Assembly: GCA_949358305.1 (NCBI GenBank)
Contig: OX442314.1
Coordinates: forward strand, 65,729,369 to 65,793,368
Length of the DNA stretch: 64,000 nt
From: Strigamia acuminata
Taxonomy: Eukaryota; Arthropoda; Chilopoda; Geophilomorpha; Linotaeniidae
Direction of reading: 5' to 3'
Part shown: one piece after another, positions 9,770 to 22,500 of the stretch
Position numbering within the stretch: the first letter of the stretch is position 1
How the letters are laid out: every line of letters begins with the position of its first letter
Made by a program: the position numbers and the translations under genes
Notes under the pieces: generated by a model
Seen by the model: only the letters and a program-made list of their open reading frames with translations
The model's database searches: none
What the model was told of the DNA's origin: nothing

Positions 9770-12700
9770 ATGGCGGAACCTACAATGAGAGATCTTCTAA
9801 CTGAGGATCAAATCGAAGTGCAACAACAACGTTGGGAGTCGCAAGTCACTGCAATGAATCATTTGTTGTCTATATCGGAGAAGACAGCAGATCCAGGTGA
9901 ACTGGAAGCGCTGGTGCAAACTGCGACCCCGAAAGAAACGAGAATAGTCGGTGCTCTGAATGATCTACAGGAATATTCGGACCACGGCTATTATCTAGAA
10001 TGCATTGACAAGCTTGAGACTATGCAAGCAAGAGTGGATCTTCTTCGCACGAGATACGAAATTTCAAAGCGATCACTTCCAACTTTGGGAGGAAGATTAA
10101 ATACGTCGACAAGCTCAAACCAGAATACAACCTTGAACGCGACAGCAACGTTTAGAAAAAATTCGAAGCTGCCCAAACTGGATTCCGTAAAATTTGACGG
10201 AGATATTTTGAAGTATAGAACATTCAAAAGCAACTTCGAGACCTCCGTACACAAGGATCCAGACCTGAGTAACATTGAAAAACTCCAGTATTTACAAACT
10301 ATGTGTACTGGAGAAGCGGCAATTCTCATCTCAACTTTTCCCCTGATTGAGGAATCCTACGACCTTGCAAGAGAAGAACTCGAAAGACATTTTGGTGATA
10401 AGGATGCCCAACAAACTGCGTTAATAAAATCAATTCGAGAATTAAAAGCTGTTTCAAGTGTATATCCAACTAAAGCGATAAAAACAAATTTGACAAAGAT
10501 TTCTGCGACTATTAGACTTCTCGAGCAACTAAAAATTCCTATTCAGACTTCCGGAGCTTTCTTATTGCCCGACATAATTAGCAAGTTTCCAACTTCAATG
10601 GCATTAAGATTTTACCAAGTTCACGGAATTCAAAATAAGAACATTGTTACGTTGCTCAATTTCTTTGTGAATGAAGTTGCGATGGCCGAACGAACTGAAA
10701 ACGTCTCGGAAAAATCGAAAAAAGACAAGAATGAAAAATCGGACGTAGAGAAAACGAAAGTGAAAGGTTCAATGACCACGTGCGCAACTACTCAAGACGC
10801 CAAGCAGTCTACTAGTGCAAAAACGAAGAGTGAACCGAAATCTGAAAGCAAGAATACGCCTTTCAAGACAAACAAGTGCATTTTTTGTGAAGATGAACAT
10901 TTAAACGGCGCTTGTAAAAAGGATTTCGAAATTAACGCGAAAATCGAAATAGTTAAGAAAAACCGACTGTGTTTTAATTGTTTCAGAACTGGGCATAGAG
11001 TGGGAGACTGCAAGGTCAAATTTTCTTGTAAACATTGTGGTGGGCGACATCACTCCACAATATGCAAAAAATCCGAGGTGAAGAATTCAACGAACGCTGC
11101 GGAGAAGCCGAAGGAGCCACAAGTAACAACACATGTTTCCTGCGCAATCTCGACGACTCTACAACTAATGATATTCACCGCGGACCTCAAGACCAAATCA
11201 GGAGGAACTCACAGCATTCGTGGAATGATCGACCCGGGAAGCCATCGCTCGTTCATCACAAAAGAATTTGTTGATAGACTGAAACTTAAAAAGTGCGGCA
11301 GTGTTTCTGCCACCACACAACGTTTTAATGATTCGTCTCCAGCAGCTACGGACTACGATGTGTTCAATGTCACACTGCAGAGTAAAAATGACACTCAAGA
11401 TTTGAAACTTTCCATGCTTTCTGTGGAAGATTTGCCACGAGTGCAAGGCATTCTGAACTCATCAATGATTGACAAAGTGAAGAAACTAAATCTCGAACTT
11501 GCTGAAGACCTACCAGCTAAGACTGCTCAAATTGATGTGCTTTTAGGAGTCGACGTGTGGTGGAAGGTCGTTAAGGATGGCAAGAAAAAGGTAAACGCCG
11601 ACCTTGGACTCATTAACACAATTTTTGGATGGGTCTTGGCTGGAGCGGCTGGAAACACCAATTTGTTTGAGGATGAGGAAGGAATGACAACATGTTGCAA
11701 CACATGCGACTTAGACATCCAAGAAAAATTGGACAAACTGTGGAACTTGGAAGCAATCGGAATAAATGCAGGAGAAAAAGAATCCGACTTTATTCGCGAT
11801 CGATTCGAATCAACTACAAAGCGTCTAGACGATGGACGTTATGAAGTCATGCTGCCATTCAATGGACAGGAAGTCGACTTGGAGTCTAATTGGGAATTGG
11901 CCATGAATCAACTGGCCAACACGCTCAAAAGAATAGATGCCAACGAAGACTACAAAAAACGTTACGACGAGTCCATGTGGCAATATATTCACGAAAATCA
12001 CGCAGAGGAAGTCCCAAAAGAAGAGCGTTTTTTGAAGAAAGGAACCTACAATATACCTCACCACCCTGTAATCAAGGAGGATCGAGACACGACGAAATTT
12101 CGAGTAGTGTTCAACGCGTCTTCATCCAAGAAGGGGAAACTTTCCCTCAATGACTGTTTATTTCCGGGACCTTCCCTTAATCCAGACTTAATACTCGTTA
12201 TTGTGAGATTCCGTCTCTATTGTATTCCAATAATAGCAGACATTAAGCAAGCGTTTCTCCAAGTAATGATCAACCCTACTCAAACAAACTTTCTACGTTT
12301 TTTGTGGGTCGCTCGTGACTATTTCAAAGAGCCATACTCATGGCAAAATTTGTGGAATAATCTAATGGTTCTGCGAATGATTGTCGTGCCATTTGGCGTC
12401 ATTTCTTCTCCATTCCTCTTGTGTGCGACGATTAGGAAACAAGCGAAACAATTTGAAGAAACTCATGCAAAAGAAGTCGACGCACTCGATGATGGAATCT
12501 TCATGGATGATTTGACGTCAGGAGGAGATTTTACAGCCGACACAACATCACATTGCGAGAAACTGAAAATGATATTAGACGACGGAAAGCTTCCCCTCGT
12601 AAAGTGGGCGACCTCAAGCAAGGACGTCTTCAACAATTTGAAAAAAGAAGGTTTTCATATGCGAGGAGAGGAGTTTTTGGACTTAGGAATTATAAAAATG

Positions 12701-15010
12701 CTTGGAATATTGTGGAACACGGCAGAAGATGTCATGATGTTTAACATTCCGACCATTGAAAAAATTCCGAATACAAAGCGAGAAGTTGTTTCATTAATGG
12801 CTTCCATATTCGATCCAATGGGACTCATTGCTCCTGTTGTGCTTCAAATGAAACTGCTAGTTCAAGCAATCTGGATTAGGACAAAAAACTGGGATGAAAA
12901 GATTCTTGACTCAGAGAAAAAAGAAGTCGAAGAGTGGAGTCAAGACATACAAAAATTAAAAGAATTGAAAGTACAACGTTGGCTGCAGACTTATTCCGGT
13001 CAAGACATCACTTTAGAAGTTTTCTGTGACGCAAGCACAAAGGCATTTGGCTGTTCAATTTTTGTCGTCAATCTGGAGGGCAAAAGAACTTTATTGTTGA
13101 GTAAATGTCGTATTGCGCCGACGAAAAAAGTGACTCTTCCTCGACTTGAATTAACTGCAGCAGTGGTTGGAGTGCGAATGACCAAGTACCTGTTAGAAAA
13201 CTTTCTTCCCGGTTACCCGGTCACTGAAGTGAAATACTACTCGGACTCCACCATAACTCTAGCCTGGATAAATTCGGACAAGAACGTATGGAAACCATAC
13301 GTCTCAAACCGTGTTCAAGAAATTATTTCTTCAACTACGCCCGAACAATGGTCTCACGTACCAACAGAATTTAACCCAGCCGATTTATTGACTCGACCAC
13401 ATAACTCAAAAACATTGATGCAAAATAAACTTTGGTGGTTTGGAGTTGATGTCTCGAAACTGGAAAAAAGAGAAATTATACAAGAGGATCTTCCAGAAGA
13501 AGAACGAAAAATCGTTGTGATGACAATTCAAGTGACAGAAAGCTTTATTGGTCGATTCTTCAAACGATTCCGAAATTACAACCGACTTTTGAGAGTTTTC
13601 TCATACATTTTGCGATGGAAAAACAAACTTTTGCGCGGTGAGCCTCTCTCGCCACTCGAGTTAGAGGACAACCAATTGAAGATCCTGCAATTTTCCCAGA
13701 AGCTACATTTTTCTGAGGAGATTGATGATGTGAAAAACAAAAGAGAACTGTCTAAACATTCCACCCTACGCAATTTCGAGCTCTTCATTGACGAGGACGG
13801 ATTACTTCGACTTCGTAGCCGCTTGAAAAAATCTTTATTGACATTTGATGAGGTTTATCCAATTATCTTGCATTATGATAGTTGGATAACAAGACTGTTA
13901 ATTAAAAAAGTGCATTTGGAGTTGCTTCATGGTGACATAAGCGAAACCTTGTATCACCTACGCGAACGATTTTGGATTATTAGAGGAAGAAGAACAATTC
14001 AGACAGTTATAAGAGAATGTGAAATTTGCAGACGAGGAAAACTTGCACGCAACAACCCTTCAACGGGTGACCTTCCTGCTGAACGTGTGACGCCAGCGGC
14101 GCCATTCCAAAACACAGGAGTGGACCACTTGGGTCCCATTTATGTCGGCAGCAACAAGAAGGAAAAGAAAAAAGTTTACATCTTGCTTTTCACGTGTATG
14201 GTGACCCGTTCCATACATTTAGAAGTTTCAGAGGACCTTTCTGTGCCAAAGTTTTTGCTTGCAATGAGAAGATTTGGGGCACGCCACGGATACCCCGGGA
14301 AGATTTTCTCTGACAACAGTAAGACGTTTGAGCGCGGAAGCCTCGAATTACAATCATGGGGGAAACTCATCGGTCATAATGACGTGAAAACATTCCTATC
14401 TGAAAAAAGGGTGCTCTGGACATTCATCCCACCGCTTTCTCCATGGATGGGCGGAGCGTGGGAGCGTCTAGTCCGCTCTGTCAAAGATAAACTTCGAAAG
14501 ACATTGTTGCGCAGCACCGTAGACTTAGAAACTCTCCAAACTTTGGCTCTGGAAATTAGTTCAGTGCTAAATTCACGACCCTTAAGTTATGTCCCCGACA
14601 GTGTTGATGGTGGTAGAATTTTGGCACCTGAAAACTTTCTAACCGGAGGTATGCCTAAATACGTAATAAACAAACAATTGAGTGCAATTAAAAAATCCGA
14701 TTTGAGAAAACTGGACATTAAACGACGCCAATTTATTTGGGAGTTCTGGAAAATTTGGAAAAAGAGTTACCTCATGCAATTGAGGAATTTTTATGAATCC
14801 AAAGGTGATAAGTTCTTCAAAAACCCTAAAGTAGACCAAATAGTGCTTCTAGAAAAAATGGGTACTAACCCATATTTTTGGCCACTTGCCAGGATAAAAG
14901 AAATTTTTCCCGGTGAGGATGGTCAAATCCGTGTGATAAAAGTTGTGCTACCCGATGGACGTGAGTTAAAAAGGTCAGTCAAGCATGTGAGAGCCCTAGA
15001 ACTTGAGTGA
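9770..15010 (+). CDS. gag-pol: BEL/Pao Gag-Pol polyprotein, element A (1746 aa)
   Basis: One uninterrupted ORF coding for all retrotransposition enzymes; the start ATG lies in AAAATGGCGG. Domains in order: N-terminal Gag with a DUF1759-like region from about residue 133 (KLPKLDSVKFDGD), three Cys/His knuckles (about 370-432; C401-X2-C404-X4-H409-X4-C414 is canonical), and a DUF1758 aspartic protease with D488 (IDPGSHRS). Reverse transcriptase follows from about 770 with D824 (ADIKQAF) and the FMDD box at 911-914. The RNase H-like region (Peptidase_A17 family context) has D1087, E1127 and D1159. Integrase has an H2C2 zinc segment near 1390-1430 and a D1452, D1515, E1565 triad. A DUF5641 tail ends the protein. 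No envelope gene follows. The Gag-Pol single-frame layout is usual for BEL/Pao. All catalytic motifs are present, so the copy looks functional. Confidence 0.97.
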   Translation: MAEPTMRDLLTEDQIEVQQQRWESQVTAMNHLLSISEKTADPGELEALVQTATPKETRIVGALNDLQEYSDHGYYLECIDKLETMQARVDLLRTRYEISKRSLPTLGGRLNTSTSSNQNTTLNATATFRKNSKLPKLDSVKFDGDILKYRTFKSNFETSVHKDPDLSNIEKLQYLQTMCTGEAAILISTFPLIEESYDLAREELERHFGDKDAQQTALIKSIRELKAVSSVYPTKAIKTNLTKISATIRLLEQLKIPIQTSGAFLLPDIISKFPTSMALRFYQVHGIQNKNIVTLLNFFVNEVAMAERTENVSEKSKKDKNEKSDVEKTKVKGSMTTCATTQDAKQSTSAKTKSEPKSESKNTPFKTNKCIFCEDEHLNGACKKDFEINAKIEIVKKNRLCFNCFRTGHRVGDCKVKFSCKHCGGRHHSTICKKSEVKNSTNAAEKPKEPQVTTHVSCAISTTLQLMIFTADLKTKSGGTHSIRGMIDPGSHRSFITKEFVDRLKLKKCGSVSATTQRFNDSSPAATDYDVFNVTLQSKNDTQDLKLSMLSVEDLPRVQGILNSSMIDKVKKLNLELAEDLPAKTAQIDVLLGVDVWWKVVKDGKKKVNADLGLINTIFGWVLAGAAGNTNLFEDEEGMTTCCNTCDLDIQEKLDKLWNLEAIGINAGEKESDFIRDRFESTTKRLDDGRYEVMLPFNGQEVDLESNWELAMNQLANTLKRIDANEDYKKRYDESMWQYIHENHAEEVPKEERFLKKGTYNIPHHPVIKEDRDTTKFRVVFNASSSKKGKLSLNDCLFPGPSLNPDLILVIVRFRLYCIPIIADIKQAFLQVMINPTQTNFLRFLWVARDYFKEPYSWQNLWNNLMVLRMIVVPFGVISSPFLLCATIRKQAKQFEETHAKEVDALDDGIFMDDLTSGGDFTADTTSHCEKLKMILDDGKLPLVKWATSSKDVFNNLKKEGFHMRGEEFLDLGIIKMLGILWNTAEDVMMFNIPTIEKIPNTKREVVSLMASIFDPMGLIAPVVLQMKLLVQAIWIRTKNWDEKILDSEKKEVEEWSQDIQKLKELKVQRWLQTYSGQDITLEVFCDASTKAFGCSIFVVNLEGKRTLLLSKCRIAPTKKVTLPRLELTAAVVGVRMTKYLLENFLPGYPVTEVKYYSDSTITLAWINSDKNVWKPYVSNRVQEIISSTTPEQWSHVPTEFNPADLLTRPHNSKTLMQNKLWWFGVDVSKLEKREIIQEDLPEEERKIVVMTIQVTESFIGRFFKRFRNYNRLLRVFSYILRWKNKLLRGEPLSPLELEDNQLKILQFSQKLHFSEEIDDVKNKRELSKHSTLRNFELFIDEDGLLRLRSRLKKSLLTFDEVYPIILHYDSWITRLLIKKVHLELLHGDISETLYHLRERFWIIRGRRTIQTVIRECEICRRGKLARNNPSTGDLPAERVTPAAPFQNTGVDHLGPIYVGSNKKEKKKVYILLFTCMVTRSIHLEVSEDLSVPKFLLAMRRFGARHGYPGKIFSDNSKTFERGSLELQSWGKLIGHNDVKTFLSEKRVLWTFIPPLSPWMGGAWERLVRSVKDKLRKTLLRSTVDLETLQTLALEISSVLNSRPLSYVPDSVDGGRILAPENFLTGGMPKYVINKQLSAIKKSDLRKLDIKRRQFIWEFWKIWKKSYLMQLRNFYESKGDKFFKNPKVDQIVLLEKMGTNPYFWPLARIKEIFPGEDGQIRVIKVVLPDGRELKRSVKHVRALELE

Positions 15011-15070
15011 TTTTTCTTTTGTGAATTTTTTGTGTGGTTCTCCTTCTCTGTCCTTTCGCCGGCAATTCGT
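15011..15070 (+). other. Pre-3'LTR segment of element A (plus-strand primer region)
   Basis: 60 bp between the stop codon and the 3' LTR. No purine-rich primer is seen. Instead the strand carries CTGTCCTTTCGCCGGCAA just before the LTR, a variant of the block found at this place in the other families of the window. Confidence 0.45.
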
Positions 15071-16581
15071 TGTTGCAAACAACGTGGAAATATTTTTGAA
15101 ATTGCATTTATTACTGTGTTTTATGTCATAATAAATATTCATAGTGTAATTGAGTTTTTGCCTAATATTTTCATTTATTGCTTTTCAGGTTTTATCTTAT
15201 TAAAACATTTTCTAGTGTTTTCAGTATTTTAGTGTCTTTTGTGTTGATATTACATTTTAATTTACTGTTATTTCAAGTGTTTTCAAAGCTTTGTGTCTTA
15301 TCTCATTGATTTCTTATGCATTTTCATGATTTTCGGCATTTTTAAGTACATTCGTCGAAGTGCAGTTCAGTTACGCTACACGCGTGACGTCATTTTTCCA
15401 TTACTAGTCTCGTTTCGTTAGAACTTCTAACGTTTCGTTCTATACTTTCCGAGTTGTTAAGAATTCTATTCACAATTGCTTTCTACTAATTATTGTCTGC
15501 TCTTTCGACTGGTGTGCTTTATTATTGCCCAAGTGTTTTCGTTTCGTCAGTGCGAACGTTCGTTGTCGGCCACCGCATGGGCGCGGCCGATAATGTTCGG
15601 TTCGTGCGGCTTACGATCTATTTCAAAGTGTTGTGTTGAATAAATATTGTGATTTTGTGCAGGAAATAACATTTCCTAATTCTATTTAACATTCCTTTGT
15701 GGTTTTTATAAACATTCTGTGTATCTAATTTCAAATGTACTGGTTTTACCGCCAATATGACGTTCGAGGCCGCCATGTTGGAATTTATCGGTAATTCGTT
15801 TTTATTTCAATTTGTTTACGATGTATATTGATTGAATTGATTTTACTATTTGTTTACGATGTTTTTTAACCTGAATTCTTATGTTATTTTGTGTTTTAAA
15901 GCCATTTTAAATTCAAATCTTACGGTTACGTCATCATACTTGCCTGTGATTGGCTATTGCGATCGTCTGCTACACGATCATTGTTTTGTGCTTCGTTTTC
16001 ATTGTTTTACTTATTGAATCGAATTGTTATGATTAGCTTTTTTATTCACTGCATTCTTGCGGTCATTTTGATATATTTCAAACTGTGATCCGTGCTAATT
16101 TCACAATTTGTCAACTTTGCCTGTATTTCGTTTTCCTCCGTTGCCATGACAACGGAGAATTTTGTGTCTGTATTTCGCCGCTAATCGGCTTGGCGCGTGC
16201 CATTTTCGGTATTGCGCATGTGCGGCTCCCTTGAGGGCCAATTACATTCGTGTATTTTATTCAGTTATCATCTAACCGTTCATTAAAGAAGTTGTTGAAT
16301 TTTAGCTCGTGTTTAACTTTATTTCCGCCATCTTTTCCAATGTGTCGGGAGTAGTTAATCTTTTTTTCCCCGCTGGCTTATGGATAAACAAGCACTCGGA
16401 TACCTTTCAACAGTGCTCTCGATTGCTTTCTCCTCATGCAACAATGGATTCGGGAGTGATTATTGTGGTTTCCAGCACGGTTTCTGTACGTACTTTGCTA
16501 TACGATCATCAAATCATAGTGGCGGGAATTTCAAACCGCAAATGCCCATTTCTTCTATATTCGTGTTGACCGACCGCAACA
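15071..16581 (+). repeat. 3' LTR of element A (1511 bp)
   Basis: Same length and termini as the 5' LTR. Differences seen by eye are A/G in the GCAGTTCA-TTACGC context, T/G in TGTT(T/G)AATAAA and C/T in TTAATCT(C/T)TTTT. Three changes in 1511 bp imply a very recent insertion. Satellite resumes with GTCT at 16582. Confidence 0.95.
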
Positions 16582-19500
16582 GTCTTGTGGTGTTTGTGCT
16601 AAGTCAACTGTGATGAGATCAAAAGTCTATTCTCCCAAATCATTGGTTGGATGTTTCTAAAACTTACATTGGAGCCTTCTACTAAGGTTTAAACACTATT
16701 TCTGAACATTCAGAGACATTGGTCTTGTGGTGTTTGTGCTAAGTCAACTGTGATGAGATCAAAAGTCTATTCTCCTAAATCAATGGTTGAATGTTTCTAA
16801 AACTTACATTGGAGCCTTCTACTAAGGTTTAAACACTATTTCTGAACATTCAGAGACATTGGACTTGTGGTGTTTGTGCTAAGTCAACTGTGATGAGATC
16901 AAAAGTCTATTCTCCCAAATCATTGGTTGGATGTTTCTAAAACTTACATTGGAGCCTTCTACTAAGGTTTAAACACTATTTCTGAACATTCAGAGACATT
17001 GGTCTTGTGGTGTTTGTGCTAAGTCAACTGTGATGAGATCAAAAGTCTATTCTCCTAAATCAATGGTTGAATGTTTCTAAAACTTACATTGGAGCCTTCT
17101 ACTAAGGTTTAAACACTATTTCTGAACATTCAGAGACATTGGACTTGTGGTGTTTGTGCTAAGTCAACTGTGATGAGATCAAAAGTCTATTCTCCCAAAT
17201 CATTGGTTGGATGTTTCTAAAACTTACATTGGAGCCTTCTACTAAGGTTTAAACACTATTTCTGAACATTCAGAGACATTGGTCTTGTGGTGTTTGTGCT
17301 AAGTCAACTGTGATGAGATCAAAAGTCTATTCTCCCAAATCATTGGTTGGATGTTTCTAAAACTTACATTGGAGCCTTCTACTAAGGTTTAAACACTATT
17401 TCTGAACATTCAGAGACATTGGTCTTGTGGTGTTTGTGCTAAGTCAACTGTGATGAGATCAAAAGTCTATTCTCCTAAATCAATGGTTGAATGTTTCTAA
17501 AACTTACATTGGAGCCTTCTACTAAGGTTTAAACACTATTTCTGAACATTCAGAGACATTGGACTTGTGGTGTTTGTGCTAAGTCAACTGTGATGAGATC
17601 AAAAGTCTATTCTCCCAAATCATTGGTTGGATGTTTCTAAAACTTACATTGGAGCCTTCTACTAAGGTTTAAACACTATTTCTGAACATTCAGAGACATT
17701 GGTCTTGTGGTGTTTGTGCTAAGTCAACTGTGATGAGATCAAAAGTCTATTCTCCTAAATCAATGGTTGAATGTTTCTAAAACTTACATTGGAGCCTTCT
17801 ACTAAGGTTTAAACACTATTTCTGAACATTCAGAGACATTGGACTTGTGGTGTTTCTGCTAAGTCAACTGTGATGAGATCAAAAGTCTATTCTCCCAAAT
17901 CATTGGTTGGATGTTTCTAAAACTTACATTGGAGCCTTCTACTAAGGTTTAAACACTATTTCTGAACATTCAGAGACATTGGTCTTGTGGTGTTTGTGCT
18001 AAGTCAACTGTGATGAGATCAAAAGTCTATTCTCCCAAATCATTGGTTGGATGTTTCTAAAACTTACATTGGAGCCTTCTACTAAGGTTTAAACACTATT
18101 TCTGAACATTCAGAGACATTGGTCTTGTGGTGTTTGTGCTAAGTCAACTGTGATTAGATCAAAAGTCTATTCTCCCAAATCATTGGTTGGATGTCTCTAA
18201 AACTTACATTGGAGCCTTCTACTAAGGTTTAAACACTATTTCTGAACATTCAGAGACATTGGTCTTGTGGTGTTTGTGCTAAGTCAACTGTGATGAGATC
18301 AAAAGTCTATTCTCCCAAATCATTGGTTGGATGTTTCTAAAACTTACATTGGAGCCTTCTACTAAGGTTTAAACACTATTTCTGAACATTCAGAGACATT
18401 GGTCTTGTGGTGTTTGTGCTAAGTCAACTGTGATGAGATCAAAAGTCTATTCTCCTAAATCAATGGTTGAATGTTTCTAAAACTTACATTGGAGCCTTCT
18501 ACTAAGGTTTAAACACTATTTCTGAACATTCAGAGACATTGGACTTGTGGTGTTTGTGCTAAGTCAACTGTGATGAGATCAAAAGTCTATTCTCCCAAAT
18601 CATTGGTTGGATGTTTCTAAAACTTACATTGGAGCCTTCTACTAAGGTTTAAACACTATTTCTGAACATTCAGAGACATTGGTCTTGTGGTGTTTGTGCT
18701 AAGTCAACTGTGATGAGATCAAAAGTCTATTCTCCTAAATCAATGGTTGAATGTTTCTAAAACTTACATTGGAGCCTTCTACTAAGGTTTAAACACTATT
18801 TCTGAACATTCAGAGACATTGGACTTGTGGTGTTTGTGCTAAGTCAACTGTGATGAGATCAAAAGTCTATTCTCCCAAATCATTGGTTGGATGTTTCTAA
18901 AACTTACATTGGAGCCTTCTACTAAGGTTTAAACACTATTTCTGAACATTCAGAGACATTGGACTTGTGGTGTTTGTGCTAAGTCAACTGTGATGAGATC
19001 AAAAGTCTATTCTCCCAAATCATTGGTTGGATGTTTCTAAAACTTACATTGGAGCCTTCTACTAAGGTTTAAACACTATTTCTGAACATTCAGAGACATT
19101 GGTGTTTGTGCTAAGTCAACTGTGATGAGATCAAAAGTCTATTCTCCCAAATCATTGGTTGGATGTTTCTAAAACTTACATTGGAGCCTTCTACTAAGGT
19201 TTAAACACTATTTCTGAACATTCAGAGACATTGGACTTGTGGTGTTTGTGCTAAGTCAACTGTGATGAGATCAAAAGTCTATTCTCCCAAATCATTGGTT
19301 GGATGTTTCTAAAACTTACATTGGAGCCTTCTACTAAGGTTTAAACACTATTTCTGAACATTCAGAGACATTGGTCTTGTGGTGTTTGTGCTAAGTCAAC
19401 TGTGATTAGATCAAAAGTCTATTCTCCCAAATCATTGGTTGGATGTCTCTAAAACTTACATTGGAGCCTTCTACTAAGGTTTAAACACTATTTCTGAACA

Positions 19501-22500
19501 TTCAGAGACATTGGTCTTGTGGTGTTTGTGCTAAGTCAACTGTGATGAGATCAAAAGTCTATTCTCCCAAATCATTGGTTGGATGTTTCTAAAACTTACA
19601 TTGGAGCCTTCTACTAAGGTTTAAACACTATTTCTGAACATTCAGAGACATTGGTCTTGTGGTGTTTGTGCTAAGTCAACTGTGATGAGATCAAAAGTCT
19701 ATTCTCCTAAATCAATGGTTGAATGTTTCTAAAACTTACATTGGAGCCTTCTACTAAGGTTTAAACACTATTTCTGAACATTCAGAGACATTGGACTTGT
19801 GGTGTTTGTGCTAAGTCAACTGTGATGAGATCAAAAGTCTATTCTCCCAAATCATTGGTTGGATGTTTCTAAAACTTACATTGGAGCCTTCTACTAAGGT
19901 TTAAACACTATTTCTGAACATTCAGAGACATTGGTCTTGTGGTGTTTGTGCTAAGTCAACTGTGATGAGATCAAAAGTCTATTCTCCTAAATCAATGGTT
20001 GAATGTTTCTAAAACTTACATTGGAGCCTTCTACTAAGGTTTAAACACTATTTCTGAACATTCAGAGACATTGGACTTGTGGTGTTTGTGCTAAGTCAAC
20101 TGTGATGAGATCAAAAGTCTATTCTCCCAAATCATTGGTTGGATGTTTCTAAAACTTACATTGGAGCCTTCTACTAAGGTTTAAACACTATTTCTGAACA
20201 TTCAGAGACATTGGTCTTGTGGTGTTTGTGCTAAGTCAACTGTGATGAGATCAAAAGTCTATTCTCCCAAATCATTGGTTGGATGTTTCTAAAACTTACA
20301 TTGGAGCCTTCTACTAAGGTTTAAACACTATTTCTGAACATTCAGAGACATTGGTCTTGTGGTGTTTGTGCTAAGTCAACTGTGATGAGATCAAAAGTCT
20401 ATTCTCCTAAATCAATGGTTGAATGTTTCTAAAACTTACATTGGAGCCTTCTACTAAGGTTTAAACACTATTTCTGAACATTCAGAGACATTGGACTTGT
20501 GGTGTTTGTGCTAAGTCAACTGTGATGAGATCAAAAGTCTATTCTCCCAAATCATTGGTTGGATGTTTCTAAAACTTACATTGGAGCCTTCTACTAAGGT
20601 TTAAACACTATTTCTGAACATTCAGAGACATTGGTCTTGTGGTGTTTGTGCTAAGTCAACTGTGATGAGATCAAAAGTCTATTCTCCTAAATCAATGGTT
20701 GAATGTTTCTAAAACTTACATTGGAGCCTTCTACTAAGGTTTAAACACTATTTCTGAACATTCAGAGACATTGGACTTGTGGTGTTTCTGCTAAGTCAAC
20801 TGTGATGAGATCAAAAGTCTATTCTCCCAAATCATTGGTTGGATGTTTCTAAAACTTACATTGGAGCCTTCTACTAAGGTTTAAACACTATTTCTGAACA
20901 TTCAGAGACATTGGTCTTGTGGTGTTTGTGCTAAGTCAACTGTGATTAGATCAAAAGTCTATTCTCCCAAATCATTGGTTGGATGTTTCTAAAACTTACA
21001 TTGGAGCCTTCTACTAAGGTTTAAACACTATTTCTGAACATTCAGAGACATTGGTCTTGTGGTGTTTGTGCTAAGTCAACTGTGATGAGATCAAAAGTCT
21101 ATTCTCCCAAATCATTGGTTGGATGTTTCTAAAACTTACATTGGAGCCTTCTACTAAGGTTTAAACACTATTTCTGAACATTCAGAGACATTGGTCTTGT
21201 GGTGTTTGTGCTAAGTCAACTGTGATGAGATCAAAAGTCTATTCTCCTAAATCAATGGTTGAATGTTTCTAAAACTTACATTGGAGCCTTCTACTAAGGT
21301 TTAAACACTATTTCTGAACATTCAGAGACATTGGACTTGTGGTGTTTGTGCTAAGTCAACTGTGATGAGATCAAAAGTCTATTCTCCCAAATCATTGGTT
21401 GGATGTTTCTAAAACTTACATTGGAGCCTTCTACTAAGGTTTAAACACTATTTCTGAACATTCAGAGACATTGGTCTTGTGGTGTTTGTGCTAAGTCAAC
21501 TGTGATGAGATCAAAAGTCTATTCTCCTAAATCAATGGTTGAATGTTTCTAAAACTTACATTGGAGCCTTCTACTAAGGTTTAAACACTATTTCTGAACA
21601 TTCAGAGACATTGGACTTGTGGTGTTTGTGCTAAGTCAACTGTGATGAGATCAAGTCTATTCTCCCAAATCATTGGTTGGATGTTTCTAAAACTTACATT
21701 GGAGCCTTCTACTAAGGTTTAAACACTATTTCTGAACATTCAGAGACATTGGTCTTGTGGTGTTTGTGCTAAGTCAACTGTGATGAGATCAAAAGTCTAT
21801 TCTCCCAAATCATTGGTTGGATGTTTCTAAAACTTACATTGGAGCCTTCTACTAAGGTTTAAACACTATTTCTGAACATTCAGAGACATTGGTCTTGTGG
21901 TGTTTGTGCTAAGTCAACTGTGATGAGATCAAAAGTCTATTCTCCTAAATCAATGGTTGAATGTTTCTAAAACTTACATTGGAGCCTTCTACTAAGGTTT
22001 AAACACTATTTCTGAACATTCAGAGACATTGGACTTGTGGTGTTTGTGCTAAGTCAACTGTGATGAGATCAAAAGTCTATTCTCCCAAATCATTGGTTGG
22101 ATGTTTCTAAAACTTACATTGGAGCCTTCTACTAAGGTTTAAACACTATTTCTGAACATTCAGAGACATTGGTCTTGTGGTGTTTGTGCTAAGTCAACTG
22201 TGATGAGATCAAAAGTCTATTCTCCTAAATCAATGGTTGAATGTTTCTAAAACTTACATTGGAGCCTTCTACTAAGGTTTAAACACTATTTCTGAACATT
22301 CAGAGACATTGGACTTGTGGTGTTTCTGCTAAGTCAACTGTGATGAGATCAAAAGTCTATTCTCCCAAATCATTGGTTGGATGTTTCTAAAACTTACATT
22401 GGAGCCTTCTACTAAGGTTTAAACACTATTTCTGAACATTCAGAGACATTGGTCTTGTGGTGTTTGTGCTAAGTCAACTGTGATGAGATCAAAAGTCTAT

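Larger units (their letters stand above)
7253..16581 (+). mobile_element. BEL/Pao LTR retrotransposon A, complete (9329 bp)
   Basis: Full-length element with two 1511-bp LTRs that differ at only three positions by eye, a leader, and one uninterrupted Gag-Pol ORF. It is flanked by a 4-bp target duplication, GTCT (7249-7252 and 16582-16585), inside the satellite monomer. Structure and coding capacity suggest an autonomous, recently inserted copy. Its LTRs are unrelated in sequence to those of B, C, D and E and its protein is clearly diverged from theirs, so it is a separate family of the superfamily. Confidence 0.97.
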